46,572 nt of DNA. It comes from Methyloceanibacter sp. (GTDB taxonomy: Bacteria > Pseudomonadota > Alphaproteobacteria > Rhizobiales > Methyloligellaceae). The position numbers were made by a program, and so were the translations under genes. The stretch is taken from the NCBI GenBank assembly GCA_030064755.1, contig JASJEH010000012.1, positions 1 through 46,572 of the forward strand. The letters run 5' to 3'. Below are positions 8,889-17,679 of this stretch, one piece after another (within the stretch, counting starts at the first letter, position 1; each line of letters starts with the position of its first letter). The notes under the pieces were generated by a model. The model was given only the letters and a program-made list of their open reading frames with translations. It was not told the origin of the DNA and ran no database searches.

Positions 8889-9305
8889 ATGACCGCATTC
8901 GAAGACGCAGCCGATCTCCGTGAGGCCGCGATGGGACGGGAGGTATCTGTCGAAACGATGCTCAAGCGTGAGCAAAAAGTACGCCGCGACTTCTGGGGCA
9001 AGCTAAAGCGCGTGGCCGGCCACGTCCCCTTCGTCGAGGATTTGGTGGCGGCGTACTACTGCGCCATGGATCCCGCAACGCCCATGCGGGTGCGCGGCAT
9101 GCTGCTCGCGGCGCTCGCCTATTTCATCATGCCCTTTGATCTTGTCCCGGACATCGTCGCGGGCCTCGGCTTCGCCGACGACATGGCGCTTCTGACGGCC
9201 GTGATCGGTCTCGTCTCTGCGAACATTACCCCTGTCCATCGGGCCGCCGCTGCGCGTGCATTGGACAAGGAACTGCCGGACGTGGGCGCGAGCGCCCACG
9301 GCTAG
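8889..9305 (+). CDS. YkvA family protein (DUF1232)
   Basis: The 138-residue protein has the DUF1232 core at about residues 55-110: RGMLLAALAYFIMPFDLVPD, then GLGFADDMALL. This block forms one or two membrane-associated helices and is the hallmark of YkvA-like proteins, whose function is unknown. An in-frame TTG lies six bases upstream at 8883, but the ATG at 8889 fits GGAGAGG at 8873-8879 better. The gene is divergent from the phosphatase gene, with about 138 bases between starts, and convergent with the quinone oxidoreductase gene, with 21 bases between stops. Confidence 0.9.
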   Translation: MTAFEDAADLREAAMGREVSVETMLKREQKVRRDFWGKLKRVAGHVPFVEDLVAAYYCAMDPATPMRVRGMLLAALAYFIMPFDLVPDIVAGLGFADDMALLTAVIGLVSANITPVHRAAAARALDKELPDVGASAHG

Positions 9306-9326
9306 CGAGGACCGTCTGGCCGCCTG

Positions 9327-10307
9327 CTATTCCTGTGGGTGAACGATCACCTTGCCGCTGGCTTTGCGCTCTTGGATGATCCTCAGCGCGTCCGCGGTTT
9401 CGCTCAGCGGAAAGCTGCCATGGATATGCGGCTGAAGCCGCCCCTGCTGGCACCAGTTCAAGATCTGCAGGGTATTTGCGCGATGAGCCTCGGGCTCACG
9501 GTCAACGAACGCGGTCCAGAACACACCGAGAATGTCGCACCCCTTCAAGAGCACCAGGTTGAGGGGTATGCGAGGGATGTCGCCGGACGCAAATCCAATG
9601 ACGAGAAGCCGCCCCTTCCAACCGAGCGCGCGCAGCGACAGCTCGGCCGCGTCGCCACCGACGCAATCATAGACAACGTCAAGCCCGTTGGGTGCCGTGC
9701 GCTCCTTCAGCGTCTCCTTAAGGTCGCAGGTCCGGTAGTCGATGCCCTCGTCCGCCCCATATCGGGCCGCGAGGGCGATCTTCTCTTCCGATGAGGCCAC
9801 GGCGATAACGCGTGCGCCCATAAGCTTGGCAATCTCGACGGCTGCGAGACCTGCCCCGCCCGCGGCCCCCAGCACGGCGACGCTCTCGCCTGGTTGCAGA
9901 TTCGCACGGTCCTTGAAGCCATGCATGGCTGTTCCGTACGTGATCGAGATGCCGGCGGCCACGTCGTCGCTCACCCCGTCCGGAATCGGGATGACTCTCT
10001 CGGCCTTAACGGCGAGCCGCTCCTGACACCCCCCACCACCCACATGGGCCATGACCCGCTGGCCGACGGCCAGGTCTTTCACCTCCGCACCCAGCGCCTC
10101 GACGACCCCCGCGATCTCGCCGCCGGGCGATGCAGGCAGTCTCGGCGTGAACTGGTATCGATCGCGTAGGACCAGCGTGTCGAAGAAGTTCAGCCCCGCC
10201 GCGGTGACCTTGACCACTACCTCCGCGGCCTTGGGTTCAGGGTCCGCGACCTCCACAAGCTTGAGGGCATCGATCCCAGAAAACTCGCTGAACTGAACGG
10301 CACGCAT
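9327..10307 (-). CDS. NADPH:quinone oxidoreductase (MDR family, zinc-free type)
   Basis: The 326-residue protein is a medium-chain dehydrogenase/reductase. Residues 1-120 form the GroES-like domain with AAGLNFFDTLVLRDRYQ and PGGEIAGVV. Residues 140-175 form the nucleotide-binding fold with VLGAAGGAGLAAVEIA. The cysteine and histidine ligands of catalytic zinc are absent, as in the quinone-reductase branch. It should reduce quinones or enones with NADPH in the cytoplasm. It stands alone, convergent with the DUF1232 gene. The exact substrate is unknown; an acryloyl-type enoyl reductase is an alternative. Confidence 0.88.
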   Translation of the reverse strand: MRAVQFSEFSGIDALKLVEVADPEPKAAEVVVKVTAAGLNFFDTLVLRDRYQFTPRLPASPGGEIAGVVEALGAEVKDLAVGQRVMAHVGGGGCQERLAVKAERVIPIPDGVSDDVAAGISITYGTAMHGFKDRANLQPGESVAVLGAAGGAGLAAVEIAKLMGARVIAVASSEEKIALAARYGADEGIDYRTCDLKETLKERTAPNGLDVVYDCVGGDAAELSLRALGWKGRLLVIGFASGDIPRIPLNLVLLKGCDILGVFWTAFVDREPEAHRANTLQILNWCQQGRLQPHIHGSFPLSETADALRIIQERKASGKVIVHPQE

Positions 10308-10495
10308 AGATTGGCTCCCAGGCGTCTCGGGTGGGGTCGAAGAGGGCTAGCCGCGAAGAACCGTCGGCGGCATTGGGCCCCAAGGTTTGCCCCGTGTCAG
10401 CGTCCACCGCAAGGCCGTACAGCCAAGCAACCAAGCAAACGGGCCGGTTGCCAGACCGGCTTCCTCTAATTCGCCCCATATGCCAAACAAGACCC

Positions 10496-11056
10496 GTGAA
10501 ACCGAACCCCCCGAGCTGCCGAGGCTATTTCGGCATCGGCGCGGAGAGCATTTCTAAGTCGGTCAATCTCGGTGGCCTGCTGCGGTCGGCGAATGCCTTC
10601 GGCGCGAGCTTCGCCTTTACCGTGGGCGCGGACGACCGCGCCTTCGAGATGCGCTCGGACACGTCCAAGGCCGACACCCACCTGCCCGTGTTTCACTGGC
10701 GGACCGTGGACGAGATACAGTTGCCGAAGGGATGCAGCCTGGTCGGCATCGAGATTCTAGACGAGGCCCAAGACCTGCCGAGTTTCCCGCATCCCCTGCA
10801 ATGCGCCTACGTACTCGGGCCTGAACGCGGTGCACTGAGCGCAGATCTGCTCGCGCGATGCGATCAGGTCGTTCGCATTCCGACCAATTTCTCATTGAAT
10901 GTGGCGACAGCCGGGGCGATCGTCATGTATGACCGGCTTCGAGCCGTGGGTCGCTTTGCCCCACGACCGGTCAGCGAGAGAACAGCTGCGCCGGAACTTG
11001 CGCCGCACGTTCAGGGCCAACCGAAGCGGCGCCGTCAAGGCCAGCGTCAGGGTTGA
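10496..11056 (+). CDS. TrmH family RNA 2'-O-methyltransferase (start uncertain, possible frameshift)
   Basis: The core is clear: RGYFGIGAESISKSVNLGGL, then LLRSANAFGASFAFTVGAD, then YVLGPERGALS and IPTNFSLNVATAGAIVMYDR. These are motifs 1 to 3 of SPOUT/TrmH methyltransferases, which form a trefoil knot and methylate ribose in tRNA or rRNA. I use the GTG at 10496, because homologs begin a few residues before RGYF. It has no Shine-Dalgarno sequence. An ATG at 10480 in another frame gives MPNKTRETEPP and would enter the correct frame if the six-C run at 10507-10512 lost one base. An inverted repeat (10443-10460, GCCGGT/ACCGGC) lies just upstream. The RNA target is unknown. Confidence 0.8.
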   Translation: MKPNPPSCRGYFGIGAESISKSVNLGGLLRSANAFGASFAFTVGADDRAFEMRSDTSKADTHLPVFHWRTVDEIQLPKGCSLVGIEILDEAQDLPSFPHPLQCAYVLGPERGALSADLLARCDQVVRIPTNFSLNVATAGAIVMYDRLRAVGRFAPRPVSERTAAPELAPHVQGQPKRRRQGQRQG

Positions 11057-11128
11057 CCTTTGGGCCATAACTAGGGAAGACTGCGGTCATTCATGCGTAG
11101 GGACTGCTCACGACACGGGGACGGGGAG

Positions 11129-11641
11129 ATGCGCCGAGCCGTTGTAGCGGCTTGTGCGGTGGTGGCGTTAAGTGCAACGCCAGTTGTCGCGCAGGAAGTC
11201 AAACTTCTTCAGAAATTCAACGACTGGGCCGCCTATGTTTCGCAGGGCAGTCCTAAGGTCTGCTTCGCCGTCTCTCAACCGCGTAAGTCGTTACCGCGGA
11301 ACGTGCGGCGTGGCCCGATTTATTTCTACGTGTCCGACTATCCGGCCGACAAGATTGCCGGCGAGATCAGTGTGAAGATGGGGTACCCCTTTCCACCTGG
11401 CGGCAAGGTCACCGTGACAATCGGCAGAGATTCCTTCGAGCTCTTTACGAAGGACGAAGGGGCCTTCGTCGAGAAGCCTGAGGATGAAACCAAGCTCGTC
11501 GAGGCATTGAAGGCGGGCAGCGCCATGACGGTTAAGGGGCGGTCGGCGCGCGGCACGAACACCACCGACGAGTACTCCCTGAGCGGCACGTCTGGGGCGT
11601 TGGAACGCATGGCCACGGAATGCGCCCCCGAAGAGGGTTAG
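11129..11641 (+). CDS. Secreted IalB-like protein (invasion-associated locus B family)
   Basis: From the ATG at 11129 the protein has 170 residues and opens with a signal peptide (MRRAVVAACAVVALSATPVVAQ), so it is exported to the periplasm. The mature part matches the layout of the IalB family: a DWAAYV segment, a CF pair (KVCFAVSQPRKSLP), a RGPIYFYVSDYP stretch and a late cysteine (ATECAP). IalB-like proteins are common in Hyphomicrobiales and have no settled function; the name comes from Bartonella. An alternative ATG at 11093, with AGGGAAGA upstream, adds 12 residues and cannot be excluded. Confidence 0.72.
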   Translation: MRRAVVAACAVVALSATPVVAQEVKLLQKFNDWAAYVSQGSPKVCFAVSQPRKSLPRNVRRGPIYFYVSDYPADKIAGEISVKMGYPFPPGGKVTVTIGRDSFELFTKDEGAFVEKPEDETKLVEALKAGSAMTVKGRSARGTNTTDEYSLSGTSGALERMATECAPEEG

Positions 11642-11781
11642 GCCCTTACGGACTTCCAGCACTGTCCGTTTTGGGGTGAAAGACCTTGGAGCGCTGCAAC
11701 GCTAGCGGGCTTCTTTCCCTTGCTGCATCTTGGCATTTCCGGTCCGCCTCATGATATGAGGGGCCGAGAACGCAACACAGC

Positions 11782-12963
11782 ATGACCACAACCGCCACGA
11801 TTCAAGAGGCCCAGGGGCCAAAAACAGCCAGGGCAAGCGCGCAGGCGAGCCTCGCCGGGCTTGGCCGAGAGGCGCTGCGCGACCGGCTGGCGGAGATCGG
11901 CATTCCGGAGCGGCAGCTGCGTATGCGCGTCAATCAGCTCTGGGGCTGGATCTATGTGCGCGGCGCCACCGCCTTCGATGTCATGACCGACGTGGCCAAG
12001 GATCTTCGGGCGACGCTCGCGGAACGCTACGCGCTCGATCGGCCGCAGATCGTCACGGAGCAGGTCTCCGTTGACGGCACGCGCAAATGGCTCTTGCGAC
12101 TTCCCGACGGCAAAGACATTGAGACCGTCTATATCCCGGAAGAGGACCGCGGTACGCTGTGCATCTCAAGCCAGATCGGTTGCACCCTCACCTGCACTTT
12201 CTGCCATACAGGCACGCAGCGGCTTGTGCGCAATCTGACCGCGCAGGAGATCGTTGGACAGATTCTGCTGGCGCGAGATCGCATCGGCGATTGGCCCGGC
12301 GCGATTGCGGAAGATCCCACGGGGCTGCCGTCTGGCGAGCGCAAGATCACCAATGTGGTGCTCATGGGCATGGGCGAGCCACTCTACAATTTCGACAATG
12401 TGCGCGATGCCTGCGCCATTGCCGCCGACGGTGAAGGTCTGTCGATCTCTAAGCGGCGCATCACCCTGTCGACCTCCGGCATCGTTCCGGAGATACCGCG
12501 CTGGGGTGATGAGGCCGGCACCATGCTGGCAATCTCGCTGCATGCGGTGCGCGACGAACTGCGTGACGAGCTGGTGCCCATCAACCGCAAATGGCCTATT
12601 GCGGAGCTGCTGGAGGCATGCCGCGCCTATCCAGGCCTCTCCAATGCGAAGCGCATCACGTTCGAATATGTGATGCTCAAGGGTGTGAACGACTCCATCG
12701 AGGACGCCAAGGCGCTCGTGCGCTTGCTCAAAAGGATCCCCGCCAAGATCAATCTCATTCCCTTCAACCCATGGCCCGGCTCAGCCTATGAGTGCTCGGA
12801 CTGGGAGCAGATCGAGAAATTCGCCGAGGTCGTGAACCGCGCCGGCTATGCAAGCCCGGTCCGCAGCCCGCGCGGCCGGGACATTATGGCCGCCTGCGGC
12901 CAGCTCAAAAGCGCAAGCGTGAAGCAGCGCGCGAGTGAGCGGCTGGCCGGGGCCCAGGCTTGA
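11782..12963 (+). CDS. rlmN: Dual-specificity 23S rRNA/tRNA adenine-C2 methyltransferase
   Basis: The 393-residue radical-SAM enzyme methylates C2 of A2503 in 23S rRNA and A37 in some tRNAs. The iron-sulfur cysteines C134, C138 and C141 sit in [23 protein letters not shown] follows as the SAM-binding region, and C372 (AACGQL) is the cysteine that carries the methyl group in the reaction. Residues 25-100 form the helical N-terminal domain. Length is normal. The stop TGA overlaps the TTG start of the next gene (TTGA at 12960-12963), so the two are translationally coupled. Confidence 0.96.
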   Translation: MTTTATIQEAQGPKTARASAQASLAGLGREALRDRLAEIGIPERQLRMRVNQLWGWIYVRGATAFDVMTDVAKDLRATLAERYALDRPQIVTEQVSVDGTRKWLLRLPDGKDIETVYIPEEDRGTLCISSQIGCTLTCTFCHTGTQRLVRNLTAQEIVGQILLARDRIGDWPGAIAEDPTGLPSGERKITNVVLMGMGEPLYNFDNVRDACAIAADGEGLSISKRRITLSTSGIVPEIPRWGDEAGTMLAISLHAVRDELRDELVPINRKWPIAELLEACRAYPGLSNAKRITFEYVMLKGVNDSIEDAKALVRLLKRIPAKINLIPFNPWPGSAYECSDWEQIEKFAEVVNRAGYASPVRSPRGRDIMAACGQLKSASVKQRASERLAGAQA

Positions 12964-13520
12964 GTAACCTCCAAGACCTGCCCGACGATCTCCCGCGCCC
13001 CGTCGACGATGGCGCCTGCGATCATCTCACCGGGATGACGATGCCGGATGTCGTCCTGCCCTCGACCAAGGGACGCGACGTCAATCTGGCTGCGCTGGGG
13101 CGCGGCCGCACAGTCCTCTATTGCTATCCGCGCACGGGTGTGCCTGGCGAAGCCTTGCCCGACGGCTGGGACGCAATTCCCGGCGCGCGCGGCTGCACGC
13201 CTCAAGCCTGTGCCTTCCGCGACCACGCGGCGGACTTGGCGCGGCTCGGCGCGCAGGTCTATGGCCTGAGTAGCCAGAGCACCGCGTATCAACGCGAAAT
13301 GGCGGAGCGATTGCATCTCCCGTTCGAGATATTGAGCGACGCGCAGTTCGCGTTTTCCGACGCAATGGGTCTTCCAACGTTCACGGTGGGTGGCATGCGC
13401 CTCATCAAGCGGCTGACGCTCATCGTGCAAGACAACGCCATCGAGCACGTGTTCTATCCCGTGTTCCCGCCGACCGAGAGCGCTAGTGAAGTTGTCGCTT
13501 GGCTCGAGAGCCGCGGCTAG
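12960..13520 (+). CDS. Peroxiredoxin, BCP-like (AhpC/TSA family)
   Basis: The 186-residue protein begins with TTG overlapping the rlmN stop. I keep this start because the N-terminal [17 protein letters not shown] segment is typical of the subfamily. The thioredoxin-fold core has YCYPRTG, then a peroxidatic cysteine at C79 with a resolving cysteine at C84 (GCTPQAC), the BCP spacing. Between the PRTG and GC segments lies an extra loop of about 15 residues, longer than in the standard BCP active site. It should reduce peroxides with thioredoxin in the cytoplasm. Its stop overlaps the stop of the convergent gene by 4 bases. Confidence 0.86.
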   Translation: MSNLQDLPDDLPRPVDDGACDHLTGMTMPDVVLPSTKGRDVNLAALGRGRTVLYCYPRTGVPGEALPDGWDAIPGARGCTPQACAFRDHAADLARLGAQVYGLSSQSTAYQREMAERLHLPFEILSDAQFAFSDAMGLPTFTVGGMRLIKRLTLIVQDNAIEHVFYPVFPPTESASEVVAWLESRG

Positions 13521-14110
13521 CCCTTTGCCCAAGCGATCGCCGTCTCCAGCCGGTCGTTTCCCCAGAAGAGTTCCTTGCCGACGGTGAAGGACGGCGCCCC
13601 GAAGATGCCCTTTGCCTTGGCTTCTTCGGTCTGCACGAACAGCGCCTCCTTGTTGGCCGGCGCATTGGCGGCCTCGAACGCGCCATCCGGATCGACATCG
13701 CACCGGTCCAAGAGTTCACGCAGCGTCGCATCATCGGAAATGTCGCGCCGCTCCGCGTAGTTCGCCATGAACACCGCCCGCGTGAAGTCCGCCGACCACC
13801 CCGCCTGCTGGCCGGCCAGGGCAAGCCGTGCCGCCTTCAGACCGTTTTGTGGGAACCGTACCGGCGGGAGCTCCAACGGCAGGCCCGCCTGGTCGCAAAC
13901 CCGCGTGAAATCGCGCCACATATAGCGCCCCTTGGCGGGGTAGATGTTGAAGGGCGAGTCGTTCCAGCCAAGCTCCTTGAAGATCGGACCCAGCAGAAAA
14001 GGGCGCCACCGCACGGCCACGCCGGCATCCGCCGCAACACGCGCGATGCGCATGGCCGAGACGTAAGAATAGGTGCTGGCGAACTCGTACCAAAAATCGA
14101 TCGTCTTCAT
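13517..14110 (-). CDS. 2-hydroxychromene-2-carboxylate isomerase-like protein (DsbA fold)
   Basis: From the ATG at 14110 the protein has 197 residues and begins IDFWYEFASTYSYVSAMR, the first strand and helix of the kappa-class glutathione transferase/isomerase fold. S12 stands in the place of the thioredoxin cysteine and is the catalytic serine in this family. GIFGAPSFTVG near the C-terminus is the cis-proline region. The family includes glutathione-dependent isomerases of aromatic degradation, but no such pathway genes are nearby, so the substrate is open. A longer start at 14167 adds 19 unsupported residues. Confidence 0.87.
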   Translation of the reverse strand: MKTIDFWYEFASTYSYVSAMRIARVAADAGVAVRWRPFLLGPIFKELGWNDSPFNIYPAKGRYMWRDFTRVCDQAGLPLELPPVRFPQNGLKAARLALAGQQAGWSADFTRAVFMANYAERRDISDDATLRELLDRCDVDPDGAFEAANAPANKEALFVQTEEAKAKGIFGAPSFTVGKELFWGNDRLETAIAWAKG

Positions 14111-14191
14111 GTTCCGGGCCCCACGCTGTGACGCATCTTCTATAGTCCCGCCGGGTGCGGGCGTCACGGCGTGAACCGTTCAAGAGGCTGT

Positions 14192-14674
14192 ATGGTCGGA
14201 CATTTCATATGGCGGGGGTTTGTGGTGGTCGTTTCGTTCCTGGTCGTGGCCGGGGTCGCGCTCGCCCTCTTGTTCGCACTGGGGTCTATTTGGGTGGGCG
14301 ATGAGTTGCGGACCATCGCGGCTGAGGACCCTCAGTTTCAAGCCTTCATCCGGAGCGATCCCGTCTTTCAGGACCCAGCCGTGCTGCAGAGCTTGGCCAT
14401 GGCTTTCGGCGCGGTCGTCTTCATCGGGACAGTCGGCCCGGCGCTAACCGCCTTACCGGCCTTCGCCGCGGCCATCGCCGGTGAGGTGCTGCGCGTCCGG
14501 TCGTGGATGTACTATGTGTTGGCCGGGGGTGCCGCGCTCGCCGCCATACCGCTCCTGGCGGGTGCCACGGCGGAGGCGCAAGCGCTCCCTGCAAGCGAGT
14601 ACATGACGATCTTTGCGACGGCAGGGTTTGCCGGAGGCCTTATTTACTGGCTTCTGGCAGGTCGCGGAGCCTGA
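14192..14674 (+). CDS. Hypothetical membrane protein, about four transmembrane helices
   Basis: From the ATG at 14192 the protein has 160 residues. Hydrophobic stretches occur near residues 5-30, 75-100, 110-125 and 140-155, separated by a soluble segment rich in acidic residues (about 30-65). No family was recognised. AAGAGG precedes the ATG by four bases. A GTG at 14171 would add seven residues. The 3' end overlaps the next minus-strand gene by 35 bases. It should lie in the inner membrane; nothing in the neighbours hints at a function. Confidence 0.65.
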   Translation: MVGHFIWRGFVVVVSFLVVAGVALALLFALGSIWVGDELRTIAAEDPQFQAFIRSDPVFQDPAVLQSLAMAFGAVVFIGTVGPALTALPAFAAAIAGEVLRVRSWMYYVLAGGAALAAIPLLAGATAEAQALPASEYMTIFATAGFAGGLIYWLLAGRGA

Positions 14675-14861
14675 CCTTTGTCCGCGCCTTGTTTTGGGCC
14701 AGCGCGACGAGCCACGGCTCCGGCTTGAAGAGTGTCACCGTCTCGCGCCACGACCGCTTGCCCTGGCCGCCACGGCGGCGCCAAGCAAAACCAAGTTCGC
14801 GAAGCAGCGCCGCACGCGAACGCGCCGACGCAGTGTTTTCGGTGATCGTGTCTTTCGTCAT
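14640..14861 (-). CDS. Small basic protein, 73 residues (hypothetical)
   Basis: The frame starts at ATG 14861 with a strong ribosome-binding site, AAGGAG, seven bases upstream of the start. It encodes a basic, arginine-rich protein (SRAALLRELGFAWRRRGGQGKR) ending in RTKVRLRDLPEASK. No known domain. The quality of the ribosome site and the charge pattern argue that it is a gene even though it overlaps the end of the membrane protein on the other strand. A hairpin directly joins the ribosome site (separate entry). It could bind nucleic acid, but this is only a guess from charge. Confidence 0.5.
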   Translation of the reverse strand: MTKDTITENTASARSRAALLRELGFAWRRRGGQGKRSWRETVTLFKPEPWLVALAQNKARTKVRLRDLPEASK

Positions 14862-14868
14862 CAACGCA

Positions 14869-14888
14869 CTCCTTCGGGCCCCCCGAAG
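14869..14888 (-). promoter_or_regulatory. Hairpin adjoining a Shine-Dalgarno sequence
   Basis: CTTCGGG at 14872-14878 and CCCGAAG at 14882-14888 form a perfect 7-bp stem with a 3-base loop. On the minus strand the GGAG at 14872-14869 follows directly and shares a base with the stem, and AAG of AAGGAG lies inside it. Folding would limit ribosome access to the 73-residue gene. Seen in sequence; the regulatory role is inferred. Confidence 0.4.
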
Positions 14889-14940
14889 AATCAACGATGG
14901 CTCAGTCTGTGAGGTTCCGGCCGTTTGCGCAACAATCATA

Positions 14941-14967
14941 TAAACGTCATGTAAACGAGGGTTTACG
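14941..14967. promoter_or_regulatory. TAAACG repeats, possible operator
   Basis: The motif TAAACG occurs at 14941-14946 and again at 14952-14957, and its inverse (GTTTACG) at 14961-14967, giving the palindrome GTAAAC-GAGG-GTTTAC at 14951-14966. It sits between the divergent 73-residue gene and the PAP2 gene, a place where a repressor could act on both. No regulator is named. Confidence 0.35.
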
Positions 14968-15086
14968 AGACGAACAAGCCGTGGTTGGCATTGCGCGCAG
15001 GCTACGCCATAAAGCCCTGATTTTGGTCCTACGAACCGCGTCGGCAGCCTCGTCTCCGCAGCAGGTTCACTTGTAAGGAGACACGC

Positions 15087-15911
15087 GTGGCGCGCCGCTG
15101 GTTGCTCGCAACTCTGGCTGTTGGATTGCTCGTGGGGTTGGTTTTCGCGGTGTTTCCGGGGATCGATCTTTGGGCCGCATCACTGTTCTATGATCCGGAG
15201 ACCGGCAAGTTCCCCATGGCGCGCAGCGAGGACTGGGAGGCCCTCCGCAACCTCGCCTATTGGGTCCCCTATCTCCTCGTCGCCCCATCTCTCTTCGTTC
15301 TGATCCGCAAATTCGTCTTTCCCCGCACAAGGATGATTATCGCACCGTCAGTGGCGCTCTTTCTGGTTGGTACATTCATCGCTGGACCGGGAATCCTCAC
15401 GAATATGGTCCTGAAAGATAATTGGGGGCGGCCCCGGCCCCATCAGGTCGAGCAGTTTGGCGGCAAGGCCGATTTCGAACCGTGGTGGCGGCCAGGCGGC
15501 GCGTGCCACCGCAATTGCTCGTTTGTGTCAGGTGAAGGAAGCCTTGCCTTTTGGACCGTGGCGCCGGCCATGCTGGCACCGCCAGCAGCGCGGCCATTCA
15601 CCATGGGCGCCGCCGTGCTCTATGGGCTCACTGTCGGCAGCCTGCGCGTCGGCTTTGGCCGCCACTTCCTGAGCGACGTTCTGTTCGCAGGCATCTTCAC
15701 GGTCGGCATGATCTTGCTGTTCTACTACCTGCTGCTCGCCCCCGGACGCCGTAACGATCCCGCGCTTGAGGCAAGGCTCGACAAAATCGCTTTCGCCCTG
15801 CATCGCGGCATCGCCGCGCTGCTTGCTGGCATCGGCACCGGTCTAGCGCGTGTGGGCGCGGGGCTGCGCCATTCGGGCCATAAGCTGCTGCGACGCGCCG
15901 ATTCAGATTAG
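15087..15911 (+). CDS. PAP2 family phosphatase, membrane-bound
   Basis: The 274-residue protein begins with GTG after a good AAGGAGA. It has a short N-terminal helix (residues 5-25), further membrane helices, and the PAP2 motifs K110-(DNWG)-RPRP (motif 1) and [13 protein letters not shown] at 185-197 (motif 3, R187 and H193). Motif 2, usually PSGH, reads SFVSGEG at 145-151, with E150 in place of the histidine. PAP2 enzymes remove phosphate from undecaprenyl pyrophosphate, lipid A or phosphatidic acid at the periplasmic face. The C-terminal tail from about residue 225 is amphipathic. The substrate is not clear; lipid A (LpxE-like) or undecaprenyl phosphate are both possible. Confidence 0.88.
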   Translation: MARRWLLATLAVGLLVGLVFAVFPGIDLWAASLFYDPETGKFPMARSEDWEALRNLAYWVPYLLVAPSLFVLIRKFVFPRTRMIIAPSVALFLVGTFIAGPGILTNMVLKDNWGRPRPHQVEQFGGKADFEPWWRPGGACHRNCSFVSGEGSLAFWTVAPAMLAPPAARPFTMGAAVLYGLTVGSLRVGFGRHFLSDVLFAGIFTVGMILLFYYLLLAPGRRNDPALEARLDKIAFALHRGIAALLAGIGTGLARVGAGLRHSGHKLLRRADSD

Positions 15912-16005
15912 CGAACAGGGGCCTCTTGCGCCCGCGCGCGGCGCGCCTATAGTCCCGGCCAATTCTGCAATCGCCGCGCCGATCGGCGCTTCTCCAGGAC
16001 CTCAC

Positions 16006-17214
16006 ATGACTGACATCAAGAAGGTCGTGCTCGCCTATTCCGGCGGCCTCGACACCTCCATCATCCTCAAATGGCTCCAGGAAACCTACGCCTGCGATGT
16101 CGTAACGTTTACGGCCGATCTCGGTCAGGGTGAGGAGCTCGAGCCTGCCCGCAAAAAGGCGGAAATGCTCGGCATCAAGGAGATCTTCATCGAGGATCTG
16201 CGCGAGGAGTTCGTGCGGGACTACGTGTTCCCGATGTTCCGCGCCAACGCGCTTTACGAGGGCGTCTACCTCTTGGGAACGTCCATCGCGCGGCCATTGA
16301 TCGCCAAGCGGCAGATCGAGATCGCCAAGGAGACGGGTGCTGATGCCGTCTGCCACGGGGCGACTGGCAAGGGCAATGACCAGGTGCGGTTTGAACTGGG
16401 CTATTACGCGCTCAACCCGGACATCAAAGTCATCGCGCCCTGGCGCGATTGGGACTTCAAGTCCCGGTCCGATCTGATCGAGTTCGCCGAGAAACACCAG
16501 ATCCCCGTGGCCAAGGACAAGCGCGGCGAAGCGCCGTTCTCGGTCGACGCGAACCTGTTGCACTCCTCCTCGGAAGGAAAAGTGCTTGAGGATCCGAATG
16601 TGGAGCCGCCCGCATATGTCTTCCAGCGCACGGTCGCCCCGGAAGATGCACCGGACGAGCCAACGATCGTCACCGTCGGCTTCGAGAGGGGCGACCCCGT
16701 GTCCATCGACGGCACGGCCTTGTCGCCGGCGGCACTGCTCACAAAGCTCAATCAGCTCGGCCACGACAACGGTATCGGGCGGGTCGATCTCGTCGAGAAC
16801 CGTTTCGTCGGTATGAAGTCGCGCGGCATCTATGAGACGCCCGGCGGCACCATTCTGCTCGCCGCACACCGGGCCATCGAATCGCTGACCCTCGACAGGG
16901 AAGCGATGCATCTGAAAGATCAGCTCATGCCACGTTACGCGGAGCTGGTCTATTACGGCTTCTGGTTCGCGCCAGAGCGGGAGATGCTCCAGGCCCTAAT
17001 TGACAAGAGCCAAGAGCATGTTGAGGGCGAGGTGACCCTCAAGCTCTACAAGGGCAATGTCATCGTCATCGGCCGCCAGAGCGATAAATCTCTGTACTCG
17101 GATGAAATCGTGACGTTCGAGGACGACCAGGGCGCCTACGATCAGAAGGACGCCGAGGGCTTCATCAAGCTCAACGCCCTCCGTCTGCGGACGCTGCGCA
17201 AGCTCCGGAGTTAG
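16006..17214 (+). CDS. argG: Argininosuccinate synthase
   Basis: The 402-residue enzyme joins citrulline and aspartate with ATP in arginine biosynthesis. The ATP-binding loop AYSGGLDTS lies at residues 10-18, followed by further family segments such as [14 protein letters not shown] and the C-terminal [13 protein letters not shown]. The frame stays open upstream to 15850, but the ATG at 16006 gives the family's standard N-terminus. The stop overlaps that of the HxlR gene by 4 bases, so the two transcripts collide. No other arginine gene is in the window. Confidence 0.97.
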   Translation: MTDIKKVVLAYSGGLDTSIILKWLQETYACDVVTFTADLGQGEELEPARKKAEMLGIKEIFIEDLREEFVRDYVFPMFRANALYEGVYLLGTSIARPLIAKRQIEIAKETGADAVCHGATGKGNDQVRFELGYYALNPDIKVIAPWRDWDFKSRSDLIEFAEKHQIPVAKDKRGEAPFSVDANLLHSSSEGKVLEDPNVEPPAYVFQRTVAPEDAPDEPTIVTVGFERGDPVSIDGTALSPAALLTKLNQLGHDNGIGRVDLVENRFVGMKSRGIYETPGGTILLAAHRAIESLTLDREAMHLKDQLMPRYAELVYYGFWFAPEREMLQALIDKSQEHVEGEVTLKLYKGNVIVIGRQSDKSLYSDEIVTFEDDQGAYDQKDAEGFIKLNALRLRTLRKLRS

Positions 17215-17594
17215 CCGCTCCGGCCCGGGCGCGCAGCAAGGTACGCGCTCCGTGCCGCGTCGAGACGCGGGAAGTTCCGTTCGGCCCAACGGTCAAGACC
17301 ACCGAGCGCGCGGCTCAGCGACTTGCCGAGCGGTGTGAGCCTGTATTCCACATGCGGCGGGACCGTCTGCAGGTCCTTGCGCGCGATCAGCCCGTTGCAC
17401 TCAAGGTCGCGCAGCGTCTGCGTCAGCATCTTCTGAGAAACCCCACCGATCTTGCGCAACAGCGCACCATTGCGCATCGGCCCGTCGGCAAGCGCTGTCA
17501 GAATCAGGATTGCCCACTTGCTCGCAATTAGCTCAAGTGCGTGCCGGGCGGAGCACTCCGCATCGAACACGCTCGGTTTCTTAGTTTCGTTCAT
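17211..17594 (-). CDS. HxlR family winged-helix transcriptional regulator
   Basis: The 127-residue protein fits the HxlR family: [20 protein letters not shown], a DNA-reading helix in [24 protein letters not shown], then a wing with [17 protein letters not shown] single cysteine, C14 (AEC), lies just before the first helix, where redox-sensing members such as YodB keep their quinone-reactive thiol. It is divergent from a flavin reductase gene, with 85 bases between starts. I infer that it represses that gene and responds to quinones, aldehydes or other electrophiles. The inducer is not shown by the sequence. Confidence 0.9.
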   Translation of the reverse strand: MNETKKPSVFDAECSARHALELIASKWAILILTALADGPMRNGALLRKIGGVSQKMLTQTLRDLECNGLIARKDLQTVPPHVEYRLTPLGKSLSRALGGLDRWAERNFPRLDAARSAYLAARPGRSG

Positions 17595-17604
17595 GGATGG
17601 TTAC

Positions 17605-17632
17605 CCAAAGGTGCGTACTTGTCCTTTGGTAC
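17605..17632. promoter_or_regulatory. Candidate HxlR operator
   Basis: The intergenic stretch holds two nested symmetries: CCAAAGG (17605-17611) with CCTTTGG (17623-17629), and GTAC (17615-17618) with GTAC (17629-17632), ten bases apart. It lies midway between the two divergent starts, where HxlR-type regulators commonly bind. Assignment to the adjacent regulator is inferred. Confidence 0.45.
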
Positions 17633-17679
17633 TCATAAGCCAATATCGCACTCGATTGAAGCAAACAGTGCGGATTGGC

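Noticed and set aside
8751-8975. N-terminal extension of the tyrosine phosphatase
   Set aside because: It would overlap the divergent DUF1232 gene and its predicted residues have no link to the family; the ATG at 8750 is normal.
15850-16005. Upstream extension of argG
   Set aside because: It overlaps the end of the PAP2 gene and adds residues absent from the family.
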